Shown in pieces: positions 1 through 4,559 of a DNA stretch of 5,304 bases. Made by a program: the position numbers and the translations under genes. The notes beneath the pieces are model-generated. The model made no database searches. It worked only from the letters and a program-made list of their open reading frames with translations, and had not been told where the DNA came from. Source of the stretch: Nitrospinota bacterium (GTDB taxonomy: Bacteria; Nitrospinota; Nitrospinia; SZUA-224); NCBI GenBank assembly GCA_016212345.1, contig JACRGM010000140.1:1-5304 (forward strand). Direction: 5' to 3'. Position 1 is the first letter of the stretch, and every line of letters starts with the position of its first letter.

Positions 1-546
1 TATGAAATCCGAAACAATATTGAGATTGGCACCAATAGAGAGGAGATAGGCTGCTGCCTCTAGATCCTTTGGTGTAGTGGAGCTAAAGGTAAGTGATCCT
101 GTATCCTCATAGATACCTAACTCCATAATAGTAGCCTCCGCAGGTGTGATGGGGATATTCTTCTCCCTGAGTAGTTCTACAAATATCGTTGTCGTGGCCC
201 CCCGCTCCTTTATTACCTCCAGCTCACCATGGATATCCTTTACATCTGCAGGATGATGATCGTAGATATGAACCTTAAGACCATGTCTATCAATGATCTC
301 CCCAAAGAGACCTATCCTCCCTCTGAGTTTGGTATCAACCACTATCAGGAGATCAATATCCAGAATTGGTATATTCTTGAGTTTGTTGAACTCGAAAGAG
401 TATTCTGATGTCTTAATAAAGTCTCGTACATTCTTCTCCTGAGAACCTGGGAAGACTAATCTGGCCTCAGGATATAGCTTCTTGGCTGCCATCATGGAGG
501 CAAGACAATCAAAATCGGCATTGAAATGGGTAGTAATAACTTGCAA
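1..546 (-). CDS. N-terminal DHH domain of a DHH-CBS-poly(A)-polymerase-like tRNA nucleotidyltransferase (partial, cut by window edge)
   Basis: The reverse strand reads as 182 uninterrupted codons that leave the window at position 1, so the C-terminal part is missing. The visible part is a DHH-family phosphoesterase domain. It has motif I NADFDCLAS (residues 9-17), motif II VVDT (69-72), the DHH signature YDHHP (95-99) and motif IV GIYEDTGSLTF (144-154). All the aspartates and histidines expected to bind the two metal ions are present. The opening QVITTHFNADFD and the stretch FPGSQEKNVRDF (32-43) match the family in which DHH is followed by two CBS domains and a poly(A)-polymerase/tRNA-nucleotidyltransferase head, as in the A-adding enzymes of Aquifex-like bacteria. 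That family completes the tRNA 3' CCA end. The start is TTG at 546. An in-frame TAG lies two codons upstream, so no earlier start exists, and the family starts at the same point. A stand-alone DHH protein cannot be excluded without the rest. It lies downstream of queD on the same strand. Confidence 0.85.
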   Translation of the reverse strand, partial: MQVITTHFNADFDCLASMMAAKKLYPEARLVFPGSQEKNVRDFIKTSEYSFEFNKLKNIPILDIDLLIVVDTKLRGRIGLFGEIIDRHGLKVHIYDHHPADVKDIHGELEVIKERGATTTIFVELLREKNIPITPAEATIMELGIYEDTGSLTFSSTTPKDLEAAAYLLSIGANLNIVSDFI

Positions 547-569
547 TGTCTATGTCTCGTAAATTCTAC

Positions 570-590
570 AACCTTTTGAAAATAAAGGTT
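570..590. repeat. Perfect 7-bp inverted repeat with 7-nt loop between queD and the DHH gene
   Basis: AACCTTT (570-576) and AAAGGTT (584-590) are exact reverse complements around TGAAAAT. The structure lies in the 58-bp gap between the two minus-strand genes, 24 bp upstream of the TTG start of the DHH gene. No run of T follows it on the minus strand and it has only two G-C pairs, so it is a poor intrinsic terminator. It could be an RNA hairpin in the queD-DHH transcript, a small operator, or chance. Confidence 0.4.
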
Positions 591-595
591 ATTTT

Positions 596-623
596 AGTTA
601 TGAGTTATAAGTTATGAGTTAAT
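596..623. repeat. Four tandem copies of a 7-bp unit (AGTTATG type) over the queD stop
   Basis: The units are AGTTATG (596-602), AGTTATA (603-609), AGTTATG (610-616) and AGTTAAT (617-623). The array spans the end of queD. It encodes the last residues, LTHNL, and the TAA stop at 605-607, and continues into the gap. It looks like a slippage-generated simple repeat that has become, or replaced, the end of the gene. Confidence 0.75.
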
Positions 624-1000
624 TTAAGTCCTTCCTCAAAGTACGATACAGAGTAATGATCTGTCTCCATCACCTCAACCCTGCTCACCCTTATCTTATC
701 CGAATTAAGAAGACCTCCAATCTGCTGAAATAGCCATCGGGCTATATTCTCAGAGGATGGATTTATGCAATCAAATGGTGAGACCTTATTTATATTAACA
801 TGATCTAACCTCAACAAAAGATCATCAGTCACCTTTTTAATCTCCCTAAAATCCATCCCTATCCCAATATCATTCAATTCTTTTACCCTCAGGAAGACCC
901 TTACCTTCCAATTATGACCATGGATATTCTCACAGTTACCACTATAACCGACAAGTTGATGGGCTGATGAAAAACCTGTCTCTATACTTAATTCATACAT
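605..1000 (-). CDS. queD: 6-pyruvoyl-tetrahydropterin synthase family protein (QueD-like 6-carboxytetrahydropterin synthase)
   Basis: Family members act on 7,8-dihydroneopterin triphosphate. QueD makes 6-carboxy-tetrahydropterin in the queuosine/7-deazaguanine pathway, and relatives make folate or biopterin precursors. Numbering from the ATG at 1000 (131 aa), the zinc histidines are in SSAH (His14) and HGH (His27, His29). The catalytic cysteine is Cys23 in CENIHGH. The Asp-His pair is in LDHVNIN (Asp66, His67), the substrate-binding SSEN is at 82-85, and the pterin-binding glutamate is in VMET (Glu112). Length and motif order fit the family. An in-frame GTG at 1045 would add 15 residues, but it lacks a Shine-Dalgarno sequence and family proteins begin near this ATG. 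The ATG has a modest GGGAA upstream. Cysteine is followed directly by glutamate (CE..HGH), a pattern I recall from PTPS-III or dual PTPS-I/III enzymes, so a folate role is possible. The gene runs ahead of the DHH-domain gene and diverges from nfeD. Confidence 0.9.
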   Translation of the reverse strand: MYELSIETGFSSAHQLVGYSGNCENIHGHNWKVRVFLRVKELNDIGIGMDFREIKKVTDDLLLRLDHVNINKVSPFDCINPSSENIARWLFQQIGGLLNSDKIRVSRVEVMETDHYSVSYFEEGLKLTHNL

Positions 1001-1082
1001 ATCAAATTCCCATTCCCCAAGTGAGAGAATCTGCGATTCAGACACTGGACTTTAGACAATATCACAGTGAGATAAAAAAATA

Positions 1083-1111
1083 TGTACAATCTAATTATTA
1101 TGATATATAAT
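1083..1111 (+). promoter_or_regulatory. Candidate sigma-70-type promoter toward nfeD
   Basis: A perfect TATAAT (1106-1111) lies 17 bp downstream of TGTACA (1083-1088, four of six matches to TTGACA). The -10 box is inside the first copy of the 23-bp repeat. The start of nfeD is about 170 bp further on, so the leader would be long and would carry the palindromes described below. In such AT-rich DNA a chance match is quite possible. Confidence 0.35.
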
Positions 1112-1139
1112 CTCTCATTATTATGATATATAGTCTCTG
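1094..1139. repeat. Two tandem copies of a 23-bp AT-rich unit
   Basis: Copy one (1094-1116) and copy two (1117-1139) are directly adjacent and match at 21 of 23 positions. They differ only at unit position 17 (A/G) and unit position 23 (C/G). The unit begins ATTATTATGATATAT and ends TCTCT followed by C or G. The period is close to two helical turns, which would place bound proteins on the same DNA face. The array sits in the divergent queD/nfeD intergenic region. There are only two units and no spacer, so it is not a CRISPR. Confidence 0.8.
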
Positions 1140-1145
1140 TTACAG

Positions 1146-1172
1146 ATTATCAAACTTATATCTATAAGTCAA
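1146..1172 (-). promoter_or_regulatory. Weak candidate promoter toward queD
   Basis: On the minus strand TTGACT (1172-1167, five of six to the -35 consensus) is followed after 15 bp by GATAAT (1151-1146, five of six to the -10 consensus). The spacer is shorter than ideal. The 16-bp palindrome at 1154-1169 overlaps the -35 box and spacer, so a repressor there would block this promoter. Low confidence. Confidence 0.25.
1154..1169. promoter_or_regulatory. Operator-like perfect palindrome (7-2-7)
   Basis: ACTTATA (1154-1160) and TATAAGT (1163-1169) are exact reverse complements separated by TC. The size and symmetry are typical of a binding site for a dimeric helix-turn-helix regulator. It lies midway between the divergent genes, between the tandem 23-bp repeats and the TTGACA box, so it could serve either direction. 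No regulator gene is present in the window to pair it with. Confidence 0.4.
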
Positions 1173-1185
1173 TCAAAGCAGATTT

Positions 1186-1191
1186 TTGACA
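1186..1191 (+). promoter_or_regulatory. Consensus -35 box TTGACA without a clear -10
   Basis: TTGACA matches the sigma-70 -35 consensus exactly. The expected -10 position, 16 to 18 bp downstream, falls in the GC-rich palindrome (TGTCTG, GTCTGC or TCTGCG) and has no resemblance to TATAAT. It is either chance or the remnant of an nfeD promoter disrupted when the palindromic element arrived. Confidence 0.2.
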
Positions 1192-1204
1192 TAAACTTTC
1201 CCAT

Positions 1205-1233
1205 GCCTGTCTGCGTGCTACGCACAGGCAGGC
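1205..1233. repeat. GC-rich imperfect palindrome, REP/MITE-like
   Basis: GCCTG (1205-1209) and TGCGT (1212-1216) pair with CAGGC (1225-1229) and ACGCA (1220-1224). The loop is GCT and TC (1210-1211) is bulged. A further AGGC extends the right arm, giving an alternative pairing with G-T wobbles. The element stands out as strikingly GC-rich in very AT-rich flanks. No T tract follows it and it lies ahead of, not behind, the plus-strand genes. It is therefore unlikely to be a terminator and more likely a dispersed palindromic repeat. The adjoining GGAGCTTGGGAACGAG (1235-1250) may belong to the same element. Confidence 0.6.
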
Positions 1234-1271
1234 TGGAGCTTGGGAACGAGAAAAAATTACTGTCTGAATCA

Positions 1272-1279
1272 GAGGAAGG
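1272..1279 (+). promoter_or_regulatory. Ribosome binding site deciding the nfeD start
   Basis: GAGGAAGG ends five bases before ATG 1285. The possible upstream TTG start at 1240 has no such site and lies in the repeat-like flank, so ATG 1285 is chosen. Confidence 0.6.
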
Positions 1280-1284
1280 TGAAG

Positions 1285-2595
1285 ATGAAGGTGAAAAAGG
1301 ATTATGAGAGGAGAAAAGGTCTTATAATATTTAGCTTTATAATCATCCTTGTCATGGGATATATCTCCCCTGCCTTATCCAGAGAAGAGATTATTCTCCT
1401 GAGATTCGAAGGGGTGATTAACCCGATATCTGCTGAATATATAGTTGATGAGATCAGGAGGGCGACCGATGGGGATGATAAAGTAGTTATTATCCAACTT
1501 GATACCCCTGGAGGACTAGATACCTCTATGAGGATCATTGTGAAGGAGATACTTAATTCCAAGATACCTGTAGTCGTCTATGTTGCCCCTAGTGGCTCCC
1601 GTGCTGCATCTGCAGGGACATTTATCACTATGGCTGCCAATATAGCAGCTATGTCCCCTGGTACCAATATAGGCGCTGCCCATCCAGTAAACATGGGAGG
1701 GGAAAAGATGGATAGGACAATGATGAAAAAGGTAGAGAATGATGCGGTTGCATATATAAGATCTATTGCAGAAAGGATGGGTCGTAACGCAGAGTGGGCA
1801 GAGAAGGCAGTAAGGAACAGTGTATCTATCTCTGAGAAGGAGGCCAAAGAACTGGGGGTAATAGACCTTATAGCAGAGGACATTGACCAGTTGATACAAG
1901 ATATAGATGGAAAGGAGGTGAAAACAGAGACAGGGAAGACAATTATAAGCACAAAAGGGGTGAAGATAAGATATGTAGATATGGATCTGAGACAGAGGAT
2001 ACTCAGTGTCTTGTCAAATCCAAATATTGCCTATATCTTGATGCTCATTGGATTAATTGGGCTCTACTTCGAACTCTCCAATCCAGGCCTGATCCTTCCC
2101 GGTGTTGTTGGTGGTATTAGTCTTATCTTGGCATTTTATGCCTTCCAAACATTGCCTATCAACTATGCAGGATTGGCACTTATCCTCCTTGGATTGATCA
2201 TTTTCATAGCAGAGATCAAGGTAACAAGCTATGGTCTTCTCACCGTGGGAGGGACCATCTCTATGATATTAGGATCTATTATGCTGATAGATACTGATGT
2301 ACCCTATTTAAGGATATCATGGTCTGTTATCCTACCTGCTGTTTTAGCCACTGCCTTATTCTCTGTTTTAATACTCAGTCTTGTTGTTAAATCACATAAA
2401 AGGAAACCCGTTTCAGGGATTGATGGTCTTATTGGGGCAGAAGGTATTGCAACAACCAACCTCGAGCCAGAGGGAGATATCTTTATACATGGTGAGATAT
2501 GGAAGGGAGAGAGCAAAGATATGATTAAGAAAGGAGATAAAATAATTGTAGAGAAGATAGATGGATTAAGGTTAAAGGTAAAAAAGGTTGTGTAA
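1285..2595 (+). CDS. Long-form NfeD: membrane-bound ClpP-class serine protease (stomatin operon partner)
   Basis: This 436-residue protein has the full long-NfeD layout. Residues 1-32 are a signal peptide or anchor (basic [10 protein letters not shown], then a hydrophobic core, cleavage plausible after ALS). A ClpP/SppA-like protease domain spans about 34-205, with LDTPGG (72-77), AASAGTF (107-113, nucleophile Ser109), IGAAHP (129-134) and a dyad lysine probably Lys149 in KKVEND. About five membrane segments lie at roughly 248-368, and a soluble OB-fold NfeD domain at about 377-436. In Pyrococcus the homologous protease PH1510 cleaves the C-terminal part of its stomatin partner, and the family is thought to control membrane protein quality or raft-like domains. 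The next gene, 34 bp downstream, is the matching slipin. The protease domain would face outside the cytoplasm. An upstream TTG would add 15 residues but is not supported. Confidence 0.95.
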   Translation: MKVKKDYERRKGLIIFSFIIILVMGYISPALSREEIILLRFEGVINPISAEYIVDEIRRATDGDDKVVIIQLDTPGGLDTSMRIIVKEILNSKIPVVVYVAPSGSRAASAGTFITMAANIAAMSPGTNIGAAHPVNMGGEKMDRTMMKKVENDAVAYIRSIAERMGRNAEWAEKAVRNSVSISEKEAKELGVIDLIAEDIDQLIQDIDGKEVKTETGKTIISTKGVKIRYVDMDLRQRILSVLSNPNIAYILMLIGLIGLYFELSNPGLILPGVVGGISLILAFYAFQTLPINYAGLALILLGLIIFIAEIKVTSYGLLTVGGTISMILGSIMLIDTDVPYLRISWSVILPAVLATALFSVLILSLVVKSHKRKPVSGIDGLIGAEGIATTNLEPEGDIFIHGEIWKGESKDMIKKGDKIIVEKIDGLRLKVKKVV

Positions 2596-2613
2596 TATTC
2601 AATGTGTAATTCA

Positions 2614-2622
2614 AAAGGAGGT
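2614..2622 (+). promoter_or_regulatory. Strong ribosome binding site deciding the slipin start
   Basis: AAAGGAGGT ends seven bases before ATG 2630 and is a near-perfect anti-16S complement. It overrules a possible TTG start at 2588 that would overlap the end of nfeD. Confidence 0.8.
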
Positions 2623-2629
2623 AAAAATA

Positions 2630-3421
2630 ATGAATCTACTAGTAAGTCCGTTAATTTTTATAGTAATAATATTATTACTTATCCTAAACTCCCTAAAGAT
2701 ACTGAGGGAGTATGAGCGTGGGGTTATATTCCTTCTAGGAAGATTCTGGAGGGTGAAGGGGCCAGGATTGATAATTGTTATCCCTGGTATACAAAAGATG
2801 ATGAAGGTGAGTTTAAGAACTGTTGTTATGGATGTCCCACCCCAGGATATCATCACAAAGGATAATGTAACTGTAAAGGTAAATGCGGTTATCTACTTCC
2901 GTGTCATTGATGCCCAAAGGGCGATTATAGAGGTAGAAGACTATCTCTACGCCACATCCCAGATATCGCAGACTACATTAAGAAGTGTACTCGGTCAGAG
3001 TGAACTTGATGATCTCCTTGGAAAGAGAGAGAGTATAAATCTTCAACTCCAGAAGATAATAGATCAACAGACCGAACCATGGGGTATAAAGGTCTCAGCA
3101 GTGGAGGTGAAGAATGTTGATCTTCCACAGGAGATGCAGAGGGCTATAGCAAAGCAGGCAGAGGCAGAGAGAGAGAAGAGAGCAAAGGTACTCAATGCAG
3201 AAGGAGAATTTCTGGCAGCTACAAGGCTGGGAGAGGCAGCAGAGATCATTGGGAAGCACCATCCTGCCTTACAACTGAGATTCCTCCAGACCCTTACTAC
3301 TATTGCTGTAGATAAAAACTCTACGATCGTATTCCCTATCCCAATAGATCTCTTTGAGCCATTCTTAAGATTAAGATCCTCAGAGGGGACAGGAGGGGAT
3401 ACCAATAATAAACAAGAATAA
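2630..3421 (+). CDS. Slipin (bacterial stomatin-like SPFH protein), partner of NfeD
   Basis: The 263-residue protein has an N-terminal membrane segment (about 3-24), then [14 protein letters not shown] (26-39), which opens the SPFH/Band 7 domain. Family marks are [13 protein letters not shown] (70-82), [17 protein letters not shown] (114-130) and [16 protein letters not shown] (158-173). Next comes an alanine/glutamate-rich coiled-coil segment (about 168-210, [19 protein letters not shown]), where stomatins oligomerise. The tail [11 protein letters not shown] (231-241) is the hydrophobic stretch corresponding to the region of archaeal PH1511 cut by its NfeD protease. The last 14 residues are polar. 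The protein should form membrane-bound ring or scaffold assemblies that organise membrane microdomains. The pairing with long-form NfeD just upstream is the classical stomatin operon. Flotillin, HflK/HflC and prohibitin are less likely because the stomatin-specific motifs match throughout. Confidence 0.95.
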   Translation: MNLLVSPLIFIVIILLLILNSLKILREYERGVIFLLGRFWRVKGPGLIIVIPGIQKMMKVSLRTVVMDVPPQDIITKDNVTVKVNAVIYFRVIDAQRAIIEVEDYLYATSQISQTTLRSVLGQSELDDLLGKRESINLQLQKIIDQQTEPWGIKVSAVEVKNVDLPQEMQRAIAKQAEAEREKRAKVLNAEGEFLAATRLGEAAEIIGKHHPALQLRFLQTLTTIAVDKNSTIVFPIPIDLFEPFLRLRSSEGTGGDTNNKQE

Positions 3422-3454
3422 ACAAGAGAAAGAGGATAAGACCTAAATTGTTAT

Positions 3455-3535
3455 ATGGAAATCTATAGAAAGGGAGGAGTAAAGCCTTCTTCTTTCAGAG
3501 AAGAAGTATATGATAAAGTTGAGGTTGAATTATGA
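3455..3535 (+). CDS. Possible 26-codon small ORF overlapping the SH3 gene start
   Basis: An ATG at 3455 opens 26 codons that end at TGA 3533-3535, inside an ATGA overlap with the next gene's ATG (3532). That arrangement is typical of translational coupling. The peptide starts MEIYRKGGVKP and ends YDKVEVEL. It is charged, has no membrane segment, and I recognise no family. No good Shine-Dalgarno lies close upstream (AGAGGATAAG is about 15 bases away), which counts against it. It sits in the otherwise empty 110-bp gap between slipin and the SH3 gene and covers the hairpin at 3486-3506. Alternatives are a leader peptide, the relic of a gene's end, or chance. Confidence 0.3.
   Translation: MEIYRKGGVKPSSFREEVYDKVEVEL
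3486..3506 (+). repeat. Perfect 8-bp hairpin ahead of the SH3 gene
   Basis: CTTCTTCT (3486-3493) and AGAAGAAG (3499-3506) are exact reverse complements around TTCAG. No T run follows, so it is not a standard terminator. It lies 25 bp before the SH3 start and just after a purine-rich GGGAGGAG. It could be a processing or stability hairpin separating the nfeD-slipin part of the transcript from the genes behind it. Confidence 0.45.
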
Positions 3536-4245
3536 AAAGAGAGATTATATTTATATTATTTATTTTAAACCTAATATTTGTTGGAAATATCTATGCAGAG
3601 ACAGCTTATATTAACGAGACCACTGTTAATGTCAGGACAGGACCAGGGACAGAGTTCGATGCCCTAAAGATTGTCAAATATGGGGATAAAATAACAATAA
3701 TTGGTGAACAAGAGGGTTGGTATAAGGTCAGATTAGAGGATGGAAAAGAGGGATGGGTATCAAAAAAAACGATAAGAGAAGAACCTCCAGTACAAATTGT
3801 TATTGAAGATCTGCAGAGTAAGATTATATCACAGGAGAAAGAGGCTGAATTGCTAAGGAAAGAGAACGAAGAATTGAAGGGATTAAAGGCCTCTTTAAGT
3901 TCTAGAATCGAAGACATAGAAAAAAGGAGATCTTTATTAGATAAAGAGAATAAGAGATTAAAGGAGTATAACAATATTATCTGGGCTATTATTGGGATAG
4001 CTATCCTAATTATAGGTTGGCTAATGGGTTTCCTATTCGGACATTTCAAACGTGAAGCGAAAAGGGTAACAATAAGGGATCGAAAAAGGGAGGTTGATAG
4101 AGAAATCCAAAACCTCCTTAAGGAAAAGAGTGCTGTAGAAAAGGAGGGGACATTCTCTGATTCTCAGCTTAAAGAGAAAGAGGAACTACTAAAGAACTAT
4201 GACGAGCAGATAAAGGCCCTCAGGGCTGAAAGAGGTAACTTATGA
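3532..4245 (+). CDS. SH3b domain / coiled-coil / membrane-anchor protein (YgiM-like)
   Basis: The 237 residues split cleanly. A signal peptide covers about 1-22 (cleavage likely after IYA). A bacterial SH3b domain covers about 24-82, with the typical NVRTGPGTEFDALKIVKYGD (33-52), EGWYKVRL (61-68) and GKEGWVSKKTI (71-81). A heptad-rich coiled coil covers about 90-146, then one membrane segment (about 148-170, ending GFLFGH), then a highly charged, probably coiled cytoplasmic tail (172-237). The first four elements match the SH3-and-anchor family that includes E. coli YgiM. SH3b domains commonly bind cell-wall peptides, so an envelope-attached sensor or scaffold is plausible, but no activity is established. 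The cytoplasmic tail of about 65 residues is longer than in YgiM, which ends soon after its membrane segment. GAGG (3521-3524) gives a suitable ribosome binding site. Confidence 0.85.
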   Translation: MKREIIFILFILNLIFVGNIYAETAYINETTVNVRTGPGTEFDALKIVKYGDKITIIGEQEGWYKVRLEDGKEGWVSKKTIREEPPVQIVIEDLQSKIISQEKEAELLRKENEELKGLKASLSSRIEDIEKRRSLLDKENKRLKEYNNIIWAIIGIAILIIGWLMGFLFGHFKREAKRVTIRDRKREVDREIQNLLKEKSAVEKEGTFSDSQLKEKEELLKNYDEQIKALRAERGNL

Positions 4246-4271
4246 ATACCTCATCAATGGTTTTGTTTTGA
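4242..4271 (+). other. Nine-codon mini-ORF in the SH3-tatA gap
   Basis: The SH3 stop lies inside ATGA, and this ATG (4242) opens nine codons (MNTSSMVLF) ending at TGA 4269-4271. GAGG at about seven bases upstream could serve as its ribosome binding site. It ends just before the tatA ribosome binding site (GGAG, 4275-4278). It might pass ribosomes from the SH3 gene to tatA, or may be chance. No protein function is claimed. Confidence 0.15.
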
Positions 4272-4286
4272 AGTGGAGATAAAAGG

Positions 4287-4559
4287 ATGTTTGGGATCGG
4301 AATGCCAGAGCTTATTGTAATCTTGGTTATAGCCCTTATTGTGATAGGTCCCAAGAACCTCCCTGAGGTCGCACGGGCAATAGGAAAGGGATATGCAGAG
4401 TTTCTGAAGGTATTCAGAGAGGCAAAGGATGGTATAGATGAAGAGATAAGAGATATAAATAAAACAATAAAGGATGAGAAAAGGAAAATAGGGGATGAGG
4501 AAGAAGATGGGAAATGGAGAGAAAAAAAGGAAAAAGAGATCAAGGAAGATAGGATTTGA
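4287..4559 (+). CDS. Twin-arginine translocase subunit, TatA/TatB family
   Basis: The 90-residue protein has the family plan. A very short N-terminus with polar Glu8 (MFGIGMPEL) precedes a single membrane helix (about 9-20). The hinge IGPKNLP (20-26) leads into an amphipathic helix (PEVARAIGKGYAEFLK, 26-41) and a highly charged tail. TatA forms the channel, TatB binds the substrate with TatC, and together they export folded proteins bearing twin-arginine signals. Glu8 and IGP rather than FGP look more TatB-like, while the length and the lone copy next to tatC suggest a bifunctional TatA/B, so I give no single symbol. The tail from about residue 51 is almost entirely Lys, Glu, Asp and Arg, in a purine-only stretch that is shared with tatC. 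The ribosome binding site GGAG (4275-4278) is eight bases before the ATG. Confidence 0.92.
   Translation: MFGIGMPELIVILVIALIVIGPKNLPEVARAIGKGYAEFLKVFREAKDGIDEEIRDINKTIKDEKRKIGDEEEDGKWREKKEKEIKEDRI
4497..4500 (+). promoter_or_regulatory. Ribosome binding site favouring the tatC ATG at 4507
   Basis: GAGG lies six bases before ATG 4507. The alternative ATG at 4495 has AAGGA nine bases upstream and would lengthen the overlap with the TatA/B gene from 53 to 65 bp. The choice is not certain. Confidence 0.4.

Noticed and set aside
1001..1045. GTG start for queD adding 15 residues
   Set aside because: It has no Shine-Dalgarno, and the family's proteins begin close to the ATG at 1000. It cannot be fully excluded.
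1094..1139. CRISPR array
   Set aside because: There are only two abutting repeat units, no spacers and no cas genes nearby.
1205..1233. Intrinsic terminator
   Set aside because: The hairpin is GC-rich but no T run follows on either strand, and it lies upstream of both divergent genes.
1240..1284. Upstream TTG start for nfeD adding 15 residues
   Set aside because: It begins inside the repeat-like flank and has no ribosome binding site. The ATG at 1285 has GAGGAAGG at the right distance and starts a normal signal peptide.
1516..1952. Open frames on the minus strand opposite nfeD
   Set aside because: They are antisense to a strongly conserved gene, have no recognisable motifs, and are expected where codon bias depletes antisense stops.
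2588..2629. Upstream TTG start for slipin overlapping the end of nfeD
   Set aside because: AAAGGAGGT sits inside that extension and points to ATG 2630, where stomatin-type membrane segments normally begin.
3606..4049. 147-codon open frame on the minus strand opposite the SH3 gene
   Set aside because: It is Ser/Ile/Pro-rich, the mirror of a purine-rich coding strand, with no family resemblance. The plus strand encodes a clear SH3b protein.
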